Assembly (NCBI RefSeq): GCF_965638725.1
Contig: NC_134963.1
Span: forward strand, 12,738,501-12,802,500
Direction: 5' to 3'
Length of the DNA: 64,000 nucleotides
Source of the DNA: Aptenodytes patagonicus
Taxonomy: Eukaryota; Chordata; Aves; Sphenisciformes; Spheniscidae
Positions 38,995 to 60,545 of this stretch are shown here, in pieces. The position numbers were made by a program, and so were the translations under genes. Every line of letters begins with the position of its first letter. Position 1 is the stretch's first letter. The notes beneath the pieces were generated by a model. It saw nothing but the letters and a program-made list of their open reading frames with translations, was not told the DNA's origin and made no database searches.

Positions 38995-44943
<5,949 letters not shown>

Positions 44944-45437
44944 GTCTATGTAGCAAAACACAGGAAGTGTAATTTTCCTGAGGAGTATGAAGGCTGTGGA
45001 ATTTTAACGCTATCAAGATTGAAGAGGAGTTTTAAGAACTTGCACAACAGATACTTGCTCAGCAGTCAGACCCAGAAGAACATCAGCTACCTTTTCCCCC
45101 CCCCAAGAAACCTGTGGATGAAGTGACTCCTGTGGTGTTTCTTACACTCGCATTTCCCTTCAAGTGCAGTGTAAAGGACATGGCCAAAACTGAGCAGTGC
45201 TAACAAATGAAGCAACTTCAGTTACCAGTGGTGTGGATACAGAAATAGACTGACTGGTCTTCAAATAAGATGCCTCCTTTTTCTTTTACTAAGCTTCAAG
45301 GAGGATATCGTACCGGTGAGAAGTAACTTGTATTTATTAGATTTTTATTAAGCTGTCATTATCTTTGTCATGTGGATTCTAAGGGATTTTTCCCATGATT
45401 CCTTTACTTCTGTCAAAGGCAAATGGAAGGCTTGTGA

Positions 45438-45443
45438 AATAAA
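45438..45443 (+). terminator. COQ5: COQ5 poly(A) signal
   Basis: AATAAA lies 495 bp after the COQ5 stop and is followed by a T-rich stretch. The end of copy D's convergent 3' UTR is about 740 bp further right. Confidence 0.7.
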
Positions 45444-46183
45444 ACAGCTCTGCAGCAACTTTTTTCACTTCAGTCAATATTTTAACCTTTTTAAGAAGGC
45501 TTCCTTTCTAAGAAAGGGGTTTTTTTTCTGAAGGAGAATGACGGCATAACTATATTCTGGGATGAGATGACATGTTTTCACCTCCATATGAAATCTTTCT
45601 CTTTGTCAGTGCTAGATGCCTAGTCTCTACATAAAAATACTGTGCGTTTCCTTCTGTTCTTTAAACTAAGCTGTTTAAGAACAGATGCTTCTGTAGCAGG
45701 ATACAGGGATAGAGTAAAAAAAAAAAAAAATCTAGAGAAGGTATAAATTTACATTCTAAGTGACAGCTGTGTAATGAACTAGTATGAAGATTTCTCTCTT
45801 CTGAAAATTGGGAGATGAAAGGACGATTGCTTTTAGCTCACCAGTTCGCTTGAAATCAGAAAAGCAACACCATGTATCTGAACTCCAGAATCTGCACTGG
45901 AGGTTGTGTATACTGAAAATATGCTTATCAAGAATTGAAAAGCAGTCTCTTTTCTCTCAGGGAAAATATCTCCTGTTGCTCTCAGTTACTGACTGATGAC
46001 ATATTCGTAGATTAGCTCAGGCTTCAGATGGTGTGGGTTTGAGGTGGGGGGAGGGGGGGAATGGAGGTGGGGATGTTCCTCCTTCATTCACAGTGGAATA
46101 AGGAGGGTAATGCAAGCACTGAGAGGGCAGAAGGGTAGAGAAAACTCTTAAAGGATAAACTTGTTCTGACAGTTTTATTAGCA

Positions 46184-46189
46184 AAGAAG
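46184..46189 (-). terminator. DYNLL1: DYNLL1 copy D poly(A) signal
   Basis: TTTATT on the plus strand (AATAAA minus), 222 bp past the copy D stop, in the flank tagcaaagaagcc shared with the other copies. Confidence 0.7.
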
Positions 46190-46410
46190 CCATCTTTTGA
46201 AAGAAAATAAATACAAGGAAGACATTTTTGCCTTTTTTATAGCCACAATGAAAATACCAGCTGCTACAGCAAAATCCCTGACCATTAACAATACAACAAA
46301 AGACCTGAAGATCAAGGTCTGTCTCCTCAGGAAGGCTGAAGGTGGGAGGCTGTTTGGAGTTGGTGTGCAGTCCTGTAACCAGGTGCAAGTTTCCGTAACA
46401 GTCTGTGGTT

Positions 46411-47829
<1,419 letters not shown>

Positions 47830-48639
47830 GGTTGTCTGTGTTGAGCAAAGAAGAGGAGAATTCAAAGTTGCAGGAGCAGCCACCTGCCGGAATCACCCCC
47901 CAAGCAGTCACACAGGTATCCCCATTCACAGCCAGCTTTCAGGGCCCGCGCTGTGCCCACAGCCGCGGCTGTGCGGCATTTCTGCCGGGTGTGTCAGAGG
48001 CGCAGGCACAGCCCGTGCTCGGAGCCAGACGAGCGGCGGCTTAAAAGCCCGGTCACGTCAAGCGCCTGCTCTCCGGCCGCTCCAGCCTGGGCCCACACAA
48101 GCACCGCCGGAGGGCTTTCAAACCCCGCCGGACACCGCCGCCCGCCCGGCCCCTCTCCAGCCCCTCTCCAGCCCGACGCAGGCCGGGTGCCCCGGGAGAG
48201 GGCGCAGCCGCTCCGGCACCCGGCCCCGACGGCCTTTCCCTGCCGAGGGGAGGCGAACGAAGCCCAGCACCCCCCGCCAAGGGCTCGGGGCCCCGCGCGG
48301 CTACATGGAAGGCTCCCGCTTGGAGCTCCCAGGGATGCGGGAAAGGTGGAGCCGGCCGCCGGGGAAGAGCTCTGGCACGGGGGAGCCGCTGGGACACGCA
48401 CCGCTCTCGGCAGCGCCGGTTGCCAGCGTGCCCGGACACGGCGAAGACTGCGGCTCAGCAGCCGGTCCCGGTCTCCCTCGGAAGCCGCCCCACTCCAAAC
48501 ACCCTGCCCCTCACGCCGCGCCCCTCACCGTTCAGCGGGCGCTGCGGGACCGGCCCTGGAGCGGAGCGGTGCGGCGCTGCGGTCTGCGTAGTGCGCGCCG
48601 CCGCCGCCGCCTCCGAGCGCCCCCAACCCCGCCCCCTCC

Positions 48640-48860
48640 GCACCGGCCGCCAGCCATTGGTCACCGCCACCGCCCCCCCGAGCGCTCATTGGCCACGGCC
48701 CCGCGCTCTAGTAGGGTTTTACTCGTGCGTTTTCTTTCAGACCGGCATGCCTCGCGCCTGCGTCCGTTCCCATAGCGACGGGCGGCCGCAGCGGCGTGGG
48801 CGCAGCCCCGGAGCGAGGCCTCTGGGGCGGCCCCGGATCCCCGCCGCGGGATGCAGGTGA
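48640..48860 (-). promoter_or_regulatory. DYNLL1: DYNLL1 copy D CpG-island promoter
   Basis: Two CCAAT boxes (ATTGG at 48656 and 48688) and the motif gttcccatagcgac (48766-48779) occur in the same order as in copies A and C. The last motif resembles an RFX X-box (two half sites around AT). A plus-strand donor (gatgcag|gtgagg, 48856) suggests a divergent noncoding transcript. Confidence 0.6.
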
Positions 48861-49488
48861 GGTACCGGAGAGCACGCCCCGCACGTCCGACGGAGCGCAT
48901 GCTGTTGGGGATCTTAACGTAGATTTCAGCTGTGTATGGAAAGCCTCCGGTCCTGGCTCCCATGCTACTCGTCTCTGACATCATCTAGTGACCCTGGGCA
49001 AAAAACTTGTTCCTTGAAGTACGCTCAGTCTCCAGTGCATTTTAATGTGTCCACGAGTTTCTGTACAACACCTTTCCATAGCTGATACGTGGGCCCCAAA
49101 AGCCATTATTCCTTGCCCCAACGCAGATCACAGAGACACCGAATTTAACCCAGTAATCTCTGCAGCAGGCCCTTGTTTCTCTTTGAACTGGGGTAGCTCT
49201 TTCGGTAAGATACCCTTTACTGAGAGGAAAGCCCACCCATGTCGGAGGAAGGAGCTCCGTAGCTTATAAATGGCACTTGATCATCTTTCCTATTCATATG
49301 TCTGTTTTCAATTTGTCTTTGTCTTTCAGACTAAGTGACCTCTGATAGAAATCTTTTACCCATGTTAGTACTGAGTGTGATCAAGTCAGCTCTAAATTTT
49401 GTTCCTTTAGTGAACTGAATCCATCAGACTTCTTAAGTCTCATTTAAGGCATCTTTTGCAGATCTCACTATTTCTGCAACTCCTGCCT

Positions 49489-49548
49489 TTTTTTTTCTTT
49501 TTTTTTTTTTGGGGGGGGGGTGTTTTGGTTTTTTTGTTTGTTTGTTTT
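49489..49548. repeat. Poly-T/poly-G low-complexity tract
   Basis: A long T run broken by one C is followed by about eleven Gs and a (TTTG)n run. No gene context is evident. Confidence 0.85.
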
Positions 49549-50950
49549 AAATGAAGCAAGATGTTTTGGGAGATCCCCAGTGCTCGGTTTTGTTAGTTTC
49601 ACTCTCCCTGGGGCACTTTCTGCTTATACTCTTGTCAGCAGCTAGAGAATTGCTGTTGAGTTTTCCATAGCTGGTGATCTGTTAATAACAGGACTCTGAA
49701 CCATGTCTATAGCAAACAGCACAGGCTGACTTAAGAGAGGATTTCAAATACTGGTTGGTGGGACTGCCATTTCCTTGTAGAAATAAGCAACTCAAGAGCA
49801 GTCATCCACCTCACTTGAAATGCAAATATTTTTCATATCAGTACAGTATAGTTACCTGCTCAGTGTCATTCATAGCTTAAGCAGCATAACTGCAAGCAGC
49901 CTTTTGCCTTGCAAGTTCTGAGGCAACCTCAGAAGAATATACTGTCCCAAAATATTAAAACTGGGTAATGTAGTACTTCTGTCACTCTAGAATATCTCAG
50001 AAATAACTTCTGACTTTAGCTTCCAGGTTTTAGCATTCCAATTAGAAGAGATGAAATGCACAGCTTTGCTTTCTGTCTTGCCATCAGGAGTGTGTGTTAG
50101 GGACAACTCTGAAAGTTATGAAATTAAGGGAACTTACCTGGTTTGATGCAGCAGATGAAAGGGCATATGAGACCTCATGTGCTGGCAACTTGAAGAAGCT
50201 TTGAATAGTCTTGGGGCCACAGTAAGCAATTAATTTACAGAACTGTGTGTAGTATCTGCAGCACTAGCAATGGTTCTTTGAGTACTAGACAGTTTTGTGC
50301 TGACAGAACTGAACCATTTTACAATCTTCCCAGTGCTTACAATTAACTTCAGAAACACCCATGAATCTCTGAGGAGGTGGTTGTGTTTGGTAGCTGCAGG
50401 CAAATTTCTATGCATTTATTAAGAAATGGTTAGCTGAAGGAACAGATGTGATGACGACTGCAGGAAATGTCAGTGTGGGCGAGATACACATCATTAATGA
50501 GAAACATTAAAGCCTGAGATACACGGCTTTAAAGAGAAACATTACAGCCTTACTTGTTAATCAAGAATATAAAAGTATAGTTTCCCTCAGGACAGAGCTG
50601 CAGGGGAAGGCAGAACAAATGCACATAGGAGTTGATAGCTGGAGTAGAGGAGGTGCCAAAGAAAATTGGGTAATGGATAAGGCGTATCATGAGATTCCTC
50701 TTGCAGATGGAGGGTAGATTGTAAGCACTTTTCAGTTGAGGCTTTTTTTTTGCTCTGTGTTGAATACCGTATCACTATATCTAATCGAGATTTTTCCTGG
50801 GGCTCCTAGTTACTATCAAAACATAAAATAATCATTATTAGCAATAAAACAACTTCCATTTTCTTTTTTTCATAAAACTGAAGAAATCTCCACCTTGAAA
50901 TTTTCTTTGTAAACCTGGAATCTGTATGCTAGGGCTTCTAATCCAATTTT

Positions 50951-50955
50951 ATATG

Positions 50956-50994
<39 letters not shown>
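50951..50994. repeat. (TA)n microsatellite
   Basis: An atatgtatgt lead-in is followed by about 19 uninterrupted AT units and gtatat. Confidence 0.9.
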
Positions 50995-53460
50995 CCAATT
51001 TTTTATATGTATGATCTACACAGTAGTGGAAAAACCTTAGCAGGTGTAAGTCAAGTTATCTCCATGGTCTCCAGGGAAACTAGATCCATTCACATCATCT
51101 CAGAATCTGGCCTCCTTTTGTTGGTTTTTTTTTAACCACACAGATATATTTTTTTTCTTTTTGCTGTATCTATTAAGCACTGAGAAAAGATGAGTTATTT
51201 CACAAATATACATCATGTTTGCCTCCCTGCAGTTACAAGGAATTTACAGGTAGCAATTTTATTACACGAGTCCTTAACTATATTTATTCACTTGCCAGGG
51301 TTTATAAATTGCATTGTGGCAGAATACTGTAAAGATCTGACCCAGATCCGGACCCACTTGCACGTCAAGGCCCTGTGGTGAAAGCAGGTGAACTGGCACC
51401 ATGAAGGGCGTCTCGTGCCCACCTCTGGGTGCAGCCAGGGCCCAGTGGGGCTTTGCGCCATCCCGTGTGGCGCAGCACCCACCACATCAGACACGCCGAG
51501 GGCAGGCTGAGGCACTAACGTATTCTGCCCCATAGGCAGCTCATCTGGCCTTTGCTAGGGTTTCTGTTTTGGTGGTTGCCGGTGTCCAAGTCAGGGCTGT
51601 AATTCCCTTATTAGTGGTGAAGTTGCAACAAAGCCCTTTATTAAGGAAATGTGTGTTTTCCACTTTAAATGCAGTTTGGGCCGCAGGGAACAAACATTGG
51701 GCAGTCTGTTCTCTCACTGGAGCGTGTGGGTAAGGGAGCAGCAGTGAACTGGCAGTTTTAAGCTTAGCCTGTACTGCATTGGGAATGTGGGATCATCTTT
51801 GTCCAAATTGTTGGTTTGGTTGTTGCTTTTAAATAGATACTTGATGTATCGGGTTGGAAGCTCCTGCAGTCATGCGGTTGACTCTCAAATTCCTCTACCA
51901 TTTTCCATGTAAATAACATTGTCCCCGTTCTCTCTGATGGTCAAAGGAGGCAGCCAAAATGGATAGAACAAGTGAGGATTTCTCAAACTGGGAATTCTCT
52001 GCTAACATGCTTGTTGTATGGTGTGACTTGAGGTCTTTCCTTGTCATGATTTATATATGCATCATAGATGACTTTCAGGCTGAGCTTGTATATTTGTAAG
52101 ACTTCAGCATTTGCAGGGTCTGAATCTTGAAAAGCCTGAGACTAAAGCACTAATACAGTGCTACAGCTTTGCAGAGAATTGGATTAGTGGGGTTAAATAG
52201 AGACTTTAATTCAACACCCTTGAAAGAATTCAAGTATCGTAATAATTACATGTTTTATGTGTATGCATGTATGTATATGTATGTGTGTATATTATGGAAG
52301 CTTAGACAAATAATGAAGTAACTGCACAAGTAAGAGTGGGACAAGTGTTTGCTCTCGCTTCCTGCCAGAGAAAAATATGAAAAAAAAATCAGTTCCAGAA
52401 AAAAAACCAGTTCAAAGCTTACCAAACATGCAACCTTTGAGGGTAGCGAGTGAAAATGGATCCTACCCAATGGCTGTGATTTTTTACACCAGCAAAGGCA
52501 GCTGTAGTCCTTTTCACTCAACCTAGGTTTTCCATTAAATACGTGGCACATAATGAATGGCCTGAGAGGGAGCTTGTCAAAGCAGTTTGTACACACGGTA
52601 TTAAGAGCAAGCCACTAATGGCTGAACCTAGTACCAGTACTATTCAAACTCTTTAGTATTTTTTTCAGTTTTTCAAATTATGATACTTCTAATACGCTTG
52701 GTGGACTTCTGAGATGTTAAGAAACAACGCATGTGTATCATTAATCTCTAATTTATATTACCTGTTGTTTGCAGGGATGTGGAAAATGCAGTTCATAGGA
52801 GAAATAGTTATTATGGCCACGCTCAGGACTGTCTCTATCAGACAGCTGGCAGGACCTGAAGGGACACACACACCAAGCTGGTGGTGTTTATTATGCAGAT
52901 GTACAGAAAGACAGAATGGGAGTAATGGCTTTTCTCTGCAAGAAGATACAGAACTGCACTGTGTAAGCTGGATGACATCAAGTTATGATCTCATGAGGTG
53001 AGTTTCAGCCCTCAGGGGAAGCATGTGCCTGCACAGTCGTGGAGGAGCCTACGTTCCTTCTGTCAGGCTCTCAAGAGCTGTAAGAGCAGACTCAGAACTG
53101 GTGATTAGTAGTATCCTATTACAATAACTTCAGGGGTCTTTTCTAGCACTTCTGAAGAAAATTCCACTGTGGCTCAGGACGTAATTCTATGTACTAGAAA
53201 AGATCATGAAAATTGGAATAAATCATTCTGGATTCTTAAATCTGTATGTGGACGGGGCACCATCCAGGAAGAAAAGTTACTGCTGCTTCTACTGAAGCTG
53301 TTACTAGGTTCCTGCTGCCAATGTCTGTCTGCAACACTAAAGGGTACTGCAGTACTTGTATTTCTAAAACCTGTTCCAACAACAAAATAATGGTTATAGT
53401 GCGTATTTAGTTCATTGTGCCAACAGAACAAAAATGCCAAGTTCACAAGTAATTACATTC

Positions 53461-53466
53461 TTTATT
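53461..53466 (-). terminator. GATC: GATC poly(A) signal
   Basis: TTTATT on the plus strand (AATAAA minus), 862 bp past the GATC stop. It fits a 3' UTR of about 0.9 kb. Confidence 0.55.
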
Positions 53467-54327
53467 TATAACAAGCTTAGCTACACAGGATATTTTAAGT
53501 AACACAAACAACTGCAATGCTTCGGTTGAAACAGAACAATGGTTTAATCCAGAAAATATCACTAGTATCACTAGAGATACACGTCTGGTGTACAGAAATA
53601 TTTATGGCAAAGATTTTTAATTTTAGAGCAGCTATTTCTGCGTATGAAAAGTTCTTTCTCAAATTTTGTACAACCCCTAGTATTTAATTTGTGAGAATAA
53701 AAATACAAAGTGGGAAACAGAAGGTAACCCACACGGACATGGAACACGGAGATAAAATGGAAATATTCAATAGAAGCAAAATATTTGAGTGAATCACCTT
53801 CCTGAAGTGCCTTGTCTTCCATAATGAAAATCCGAGTTCTGTCCGTACATCACAGAGATACTCAGCGGTGTTACGGACTCCTCCATACCAGACTGACTTT
53901 GTTACTTCTGACAGGGTCAGAGCCTAAGTCAAGCTAAAGGTGAGAAATAGGCAAATACGGCCTTCCAGCCTCTCTTGTTCTCCTGACGAACTTGTTGAGG
54001 AAAAGTATAGTGTTCCGGGTTTTTTAATCATCACCTTTTAATGTTCTCTTTAAAACCTTTAAGCCATTCTGTATCTTGAAGAATAACGCCAAACTCACTT
54101 TGCTAAATAAAAGCACCAAGATCATCTGTCATGCTGCCTTCCAGCTTCATAAACACTGAATATTTCAGTAGTACTGCTAAACTTTTCACACCTTCCTCCT
54201 TCTGTAAATTGTCTTCAAGGGTGCTTCTTTTGATCAAAATGCATGCCAGGGTTTCTCAGCTGTGACCGCACAAACCTTAGTTTTCCCAAATAAAATACCG
54301 AAACGGCATTTGGGTTCTGGGCTTTCG

Positions 54328-55968
54328 CTAAGAGCCCTGCAGGAAAGTCTCTCTTTCTTCTAGCTTTGGTAGAGGGATGTTACCTGATGGAAAACAGAAA
54401 GAAAATTGTGTGAGACCAAGCTGTAAGTTACCTTCTGGGTAGCACAGCTTAGCAGTAAAGTGCTTCTCCAGTTTATTCTAGGTACTTACAGGCAGCTTAA
54501 ATTTCCTGCACAAGAAAGAAAAGTAAGTTCTGACTTGTGTAAATAATCGCTCAACATGTGTGGTAACTTTAGAGAAAGGTTAGCTTCTGTACTAAATCTA
54601 TTGGACCAATAGATTGTTTTTCTCAGATGGCTTCAGTTATTTATTTTAGTACTTCCTTATTACTGGCTAATACTTCTGAAAGTATATGCAGTTACGGCAG
54701 GTTACATTCCTCAGGTTAATTCAAGCAAAGTTAAGAGGTTTTTTATAAGCAAGACAATACCTGGTGGGGCTACAAAATATTCCTCTACTTTCTCTCTGGC
54801 ATTTTTCAGCAGCTCCTTCGTGCAGTTGCCTTCTGTAACATCATCTTCTCTGAGATACAGACACCTGAAGAACAAAGATTACCAGCCTGTCCTTAAGCTA
54901 TTCTATGAATATGAAATATGAAGTGCAGCTTATCGCTAAACTGGTTTTGGTCTTAAGTAAGTGGCAAGACCAGTATTGGAACATTTTGCAGCAACTAAGA
55001 ACGCCACTGACAGGCATCTGGGAAGCAGCGTGTGCAGATCATTCATGACAAGATGCACAAAGGAACTGGAGCTCATCGTTGCGATGCTTACGCATAAAGG
55101 TGCCAGTGACATCATCCTTCCACACAAAACCACGGTAAGACTTCTCAGTAAGCAAAGGGGCCAAATGCATAACCAGGGTGATTCCCAGGGGGGAAAAAAA
55201 AAGTTACAAAAGCAAATAGTTTGAAGCATTAACAGTTAAAAGGAGGCTGCTGCGACTCATCACCTGTCCTCCAGGACCGAATCCATCGGTTCTACTCCAT
55301 CGGTGTTCACTTCATGAAGCTGGTCAGCAAACTGGATTGCTTTCTGCAGCCGCTCCACGCCCTCTGCATCGCGGAAATCAACCAAGGCCAGGTGCTCCAA
55401 GCGATCCAGCACTTCCACCGTCACTTCTTGCTGTACGAGAGACAAATACGGACAGAAAAGGCAAAGGCGAGCAAGTTTAATATAGCGCTACTTTTATTTT
55501 CTTAACTAAAAACTCGTTACGTGGCAAATCCCCGAGTTCGCATCCGCTGGGACGCGCTGGTTTCTTGTACCTTCTTGGAAAATTAACTTTAATCGAACTC
55601 GGTATTTTTTCCTCCTTCTAATCTCCTGCCGAGCGAAGGGCAAACCGGAGCTGGCGCTCGTTCCGGTAACTCAGCCCGGGGCAGAGGGGGGCGGGCAGGA
55701 GGAACCGCCCCCCGGAGCCGCGTTTCGGGGCCGCACTCGTCCCTCCCGTTCCCCTCCGGGCGCTGCTCCGGCCGAGCCGCCCTACCTGCGGGGGCGGCAG
55801 CCGCTGGCCGTGCTGCCACGCCGGGCGCGGGGGGACCCGCGCGGGGGACCCGCCGGGCGCCGTCAGCACGGCCCGGGCAGGAGGGACCGGCAGCGGCAGC
55901 CGCCCCGCCCCGGACCGGGCCGCGCCGCTCGCCGCGCGGAGCCAGCGGCCGAGGCACGGCGCCCGCAT
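54328..55968 (-). CDS. GATC: GATC, mitochondrial Glu-tRNA(Gln) amidotransferase subunit C
   Basis: GATC is the small subunit of mitochondrial GatCAB, which converts Glu-tRNA(Gln) to Gln-tRNA(Gln). Four exons were read: 55968-55786, 55430-55264, 54864-54761 and 54383-54328. They sum to 510 nt, 169 residues (human 136). The N-terminus ([20 protein letters not shown]) is Arg-rich and acid-free, a mitochondrial presequence; it is longer than the human one and accounts for most of the extra length. The conserved core reads [47 protein letters not shown] and [19 protein letters not shown]. The tail ETFLQGS differs from the human end. It shares a bidirectional promoter with TRIAP1. Confidence 0.94.
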
Positions 55969-57566
<1,598 letters not shown>

Positions 57567-58115
57567 CCTCAACTGTATGGATGGAGTCACTAATATGAGC
57601 CTTTGGACTAAGCAACATCACCAGGCATAAGACTAGATGCCACTCGGATAAGACCTTTGTTAAGCTGCTTTCTAGGAAGCGAGGAATCTTCTCCGCTTGT
57701 AAAAACAAACAGCCACAAAAAAAAAAAAAGAAAGAAAAAGGCCGGATCATGTGGTAACTACTGCCTCCTTTTCAATGAATTTTGGTGGTGGTTCAGCATC
57801 TAACAGCGTGAAAAGCCGTTTGAACTAACTTCCTATTGAATGTACTCTATAATGGGAGAATACTTATTACTAGAGTGGGCTGAGAGAGTAGTTGCTTTGT
57901 GACCAGTTTCTCTTGCTTATTTATATAATACTTGAAAGTGTTTAAAAAGAGTATGAAGGAGGTTGATTTATTTTGTCTCATCCCTATGCTGCTGAATTTT
58001 GGTGGAAGAAGTTTGTTTTATATGATCCGGAATGCTGAGGGGCTAAAGCATTGTTTTGTATCAGCAGCAGAGATGGTATAAAAACACTCTATTGGACCTG
58101 CAGTAACTTAGCTAA

Positions 58116-58121
58116 AATAAA
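58116..58121 (+). terminator. TRIAP1: TRIAP1 poly(A) signal
   Basis: AATAAA lies 550 bp after the TRIAP1 stop and is the first consensus hexamer downstream. Confidence 0.6.
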
Positions 58122-58139
58122 TATAACCAGGTTATATTT

Positions 58140-60380
58140 TGTTCAAGTAGATAACTGTCCAGTAGAATCTGATTGTGACCTCTAGGAGGGACGGAGACGG
58201 CCTGCAACAGAAGCTGGACACTTTTAATGCAGAGGCTACTTCTTCAACCTTTTCTGAGGTACTGAAACAATCCTGAACTTGAATTCTCTCTCTTTTAGCA
58301 TTGTGCATTCCTGCAGCAAAACTGCATCGCAGCCCTGGCCGTCCTTTTCCACACTACCACAAAGCACCAGGCTGGCCATGATGACTGTTAGACTTTTGCT
58401 TGTGGTAGTTAAGGCGTGCGTTGAATGAGGGAAACATGGGGTTGAAGCTTGACAGCTGATAATGTTAAAAGCCCCAGCTGCCGCCTGGGGATCTTGCCTG
58501 CTCGTGAAGCTGCTCCTGAACCATGTGTACTTTACGCCTAGGAGAGCAAACGAAAGTTATTTACGCTGGCTTGTGAACTGCAGAAATGCTTGCAGCAACT
58601 AGAAAAAGGGGGTTTGGAAGAGAAGCAAGGGATCAGGATCCGTCCCGTCCAGTGGCCCTGTGAGCACTGTGGCAGGGGAGGAGATTTCCGTTGATCCTCA
58701 TACAGAGATGGGCAAAAGCTGTCCCTTCTCATGACACCAACACAGGTGAAAGAGTAAAAAATATTATGGCCTGGGGACAAAAGAGAAGTCAACTTCCTAA
58801 TTCTCCTAGAATTACAGTGAGGAAAAAAGCGAGCTTCACTCTCTCAGCTTTTAAGCACTACCTGAAGGATCGTTCAGAGGTTTTACTTTTTTAAAAAAAG
58901 TTGTTCCCAAACATACAGCCGGCTTGTCTGCACTGCAGCTCCTCAGTAACGCCCCCAGACACTGAGAGTACTGTGGGACATGTGCAGAAGATCAGGAACT
59001 GCAGCAGGCGGGGGCCGTCGTTCCCTGTGTCTTCAGCGGTGGCCTGAACACGTCAGCTGGAGCGCAGTCAGGTAGCCTGGGTTAGCCACGCTCCTTTTCT
59101 CAGGCGCGTGAGACAGGTAGTGCAGTGTTGGTACAGGGTTAAATGTAGCACTTAAAAAACAAGCTCTTGACACTTAAACTGCTGGGTCACTCAGGTATAA
59201 ATAAAAATAGTAAGTTAAGGGAAAGGTCTTTCTGAGAGCACCGTAAATAGTATGTTGGGGACTGTCAAGTATGTGGCCTTTTTTTTTTTTTAAGGAATAA
59301 CACGTACAACCAGTTTGCTTTTCTATGATCTTCATGTAGGAATAAATGTAGCGCGACTTTGTTGGTTAGCTTGAACACTACTGTGTCCATTAGTGCCTTG
59401 TTCTGTGCTTCTAACACAGAAAAGCTTGTCTTAGCAGTCATTTTACTAGTATGTGGATGAAATAAATTGCATTGAAACGGGGGGGTGTCCCGCAGTGCCC
59501 ACTTTGAGATTGTCACTTGCCGTCCATCACTCCTTTCAGCAGCAAGATGTCAAGTCAGCTGCTGCATTCTTCCTTTGGGGAAAAACAGTATTAATGGCAG
59601 CTAAGACATAGCTCTCTCTTTCATACCATGCAAAAAAATATAGAAGTTGCAGAAGGAATTGGAAAATAGTCAACTTGCAGAGAAGAAAAGCTTCAAAATT
59701 AATATTGTACTGGAACAGACTCAGGGCTTTAGAATCGGCTGTTAACTATGGAAGGTAATTAAGCTTTTCTAGGTGAAGAAGCTTCTGAGTCACACAGTAT
59801 ACATTATACAGACGTATGCAGTGGAGCAAAAACGGTGTTTTCGTTTGTAACGCCTGTATGAGACTTTGTACAACCAGACCGCAGCTTTATGAAAAGCAGA
59901 GTTGTGAGCAACATACGTGCTGATATACTAGAACATTTGAGAGCTGAAGATTAACGTTGTGAAGGTGCACAGAGCTTAATTAAACATCTTTGCTGCCACT
60001 CCCTCTCCCAGAAGGCGCTAAGAGAAAATTGCCTTCATGACTGTTAATAAATACTGCAATAGCTGATTATGGAGAACGTGCTTCAGTATATACTGAATTT
60101 TAATCTACAGTATTAGCTCAATACCTGTTCATCTGGCTGTGAGCTGTGGGTTTACAGTGATCGGTTAAACCAGACATGAAGAATATGAAATCGAGTCATG
60201 TCCTATGCTGACTGCGTTCCTGTTAGCGTTGTCAGATACAGGAGCAGGTATTAACATTCAGGCAGTCAAACCCCTTTGCTCCTGCACTGTATCCTGTGGG
60301 AAGCCTCAATGTTTAAGCAAAGACTGAACTAAAGAATTTCTAAGGATTCAGATTAAGAAAAAAGGCAGATCCTAAATTCA
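58140..60380. other. Intergenic gap between convergent TRIAP1 and COX6A1
   Basis: No coding exon or RNA gene was recognised on either strand. A further AATAAA on the plus strand near 59460 could serve a longer TRIAP1 3' UTR. Confidence 0.5.
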
Positions 60381-60392
60381 AGTTCAGAGCTG

Positions 60393-60398
60393 TTTATT
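60393..60398 (-). terminator. COX6A1: COX6A1 poly(A) signal
   Basis: TTTATT on the plus strand (AATAAA minus), about 150 bp past the COX6A1 stop. Confidence 0.75.
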
Positions 60399-60545
60399 TA
60401 AAGGACCTCTACGCAAGTACAGACAGAGGCCACAACGCCATTCAGCTTCATCGCAGAAGGAATGTGGAGTTTCTTAAACAATGGTTCCCACACGACATTC
60501 TGGTCCAAGAAGGGAAGAGCCAAAGTTCTGGCTGTGGTCAGGGTC

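Larger units (their letters stand above)
48870..53440. other. Gene-poor gap; expected SRSF9 not seen
   Basis: In the human order SRSF9 lies here. No RRM motif (such as IYVGNLP or FAFVRFED-like strings) or RS-rich exon was found on either strand. The stretch holds a T/G tract at 49489-49548, a (TA)n at 50951-50994 and a TG/TA-rich tract at 52256-52292. The open frame at 52714-53001 resembles nothing I recognise. Confidence 0.55.
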
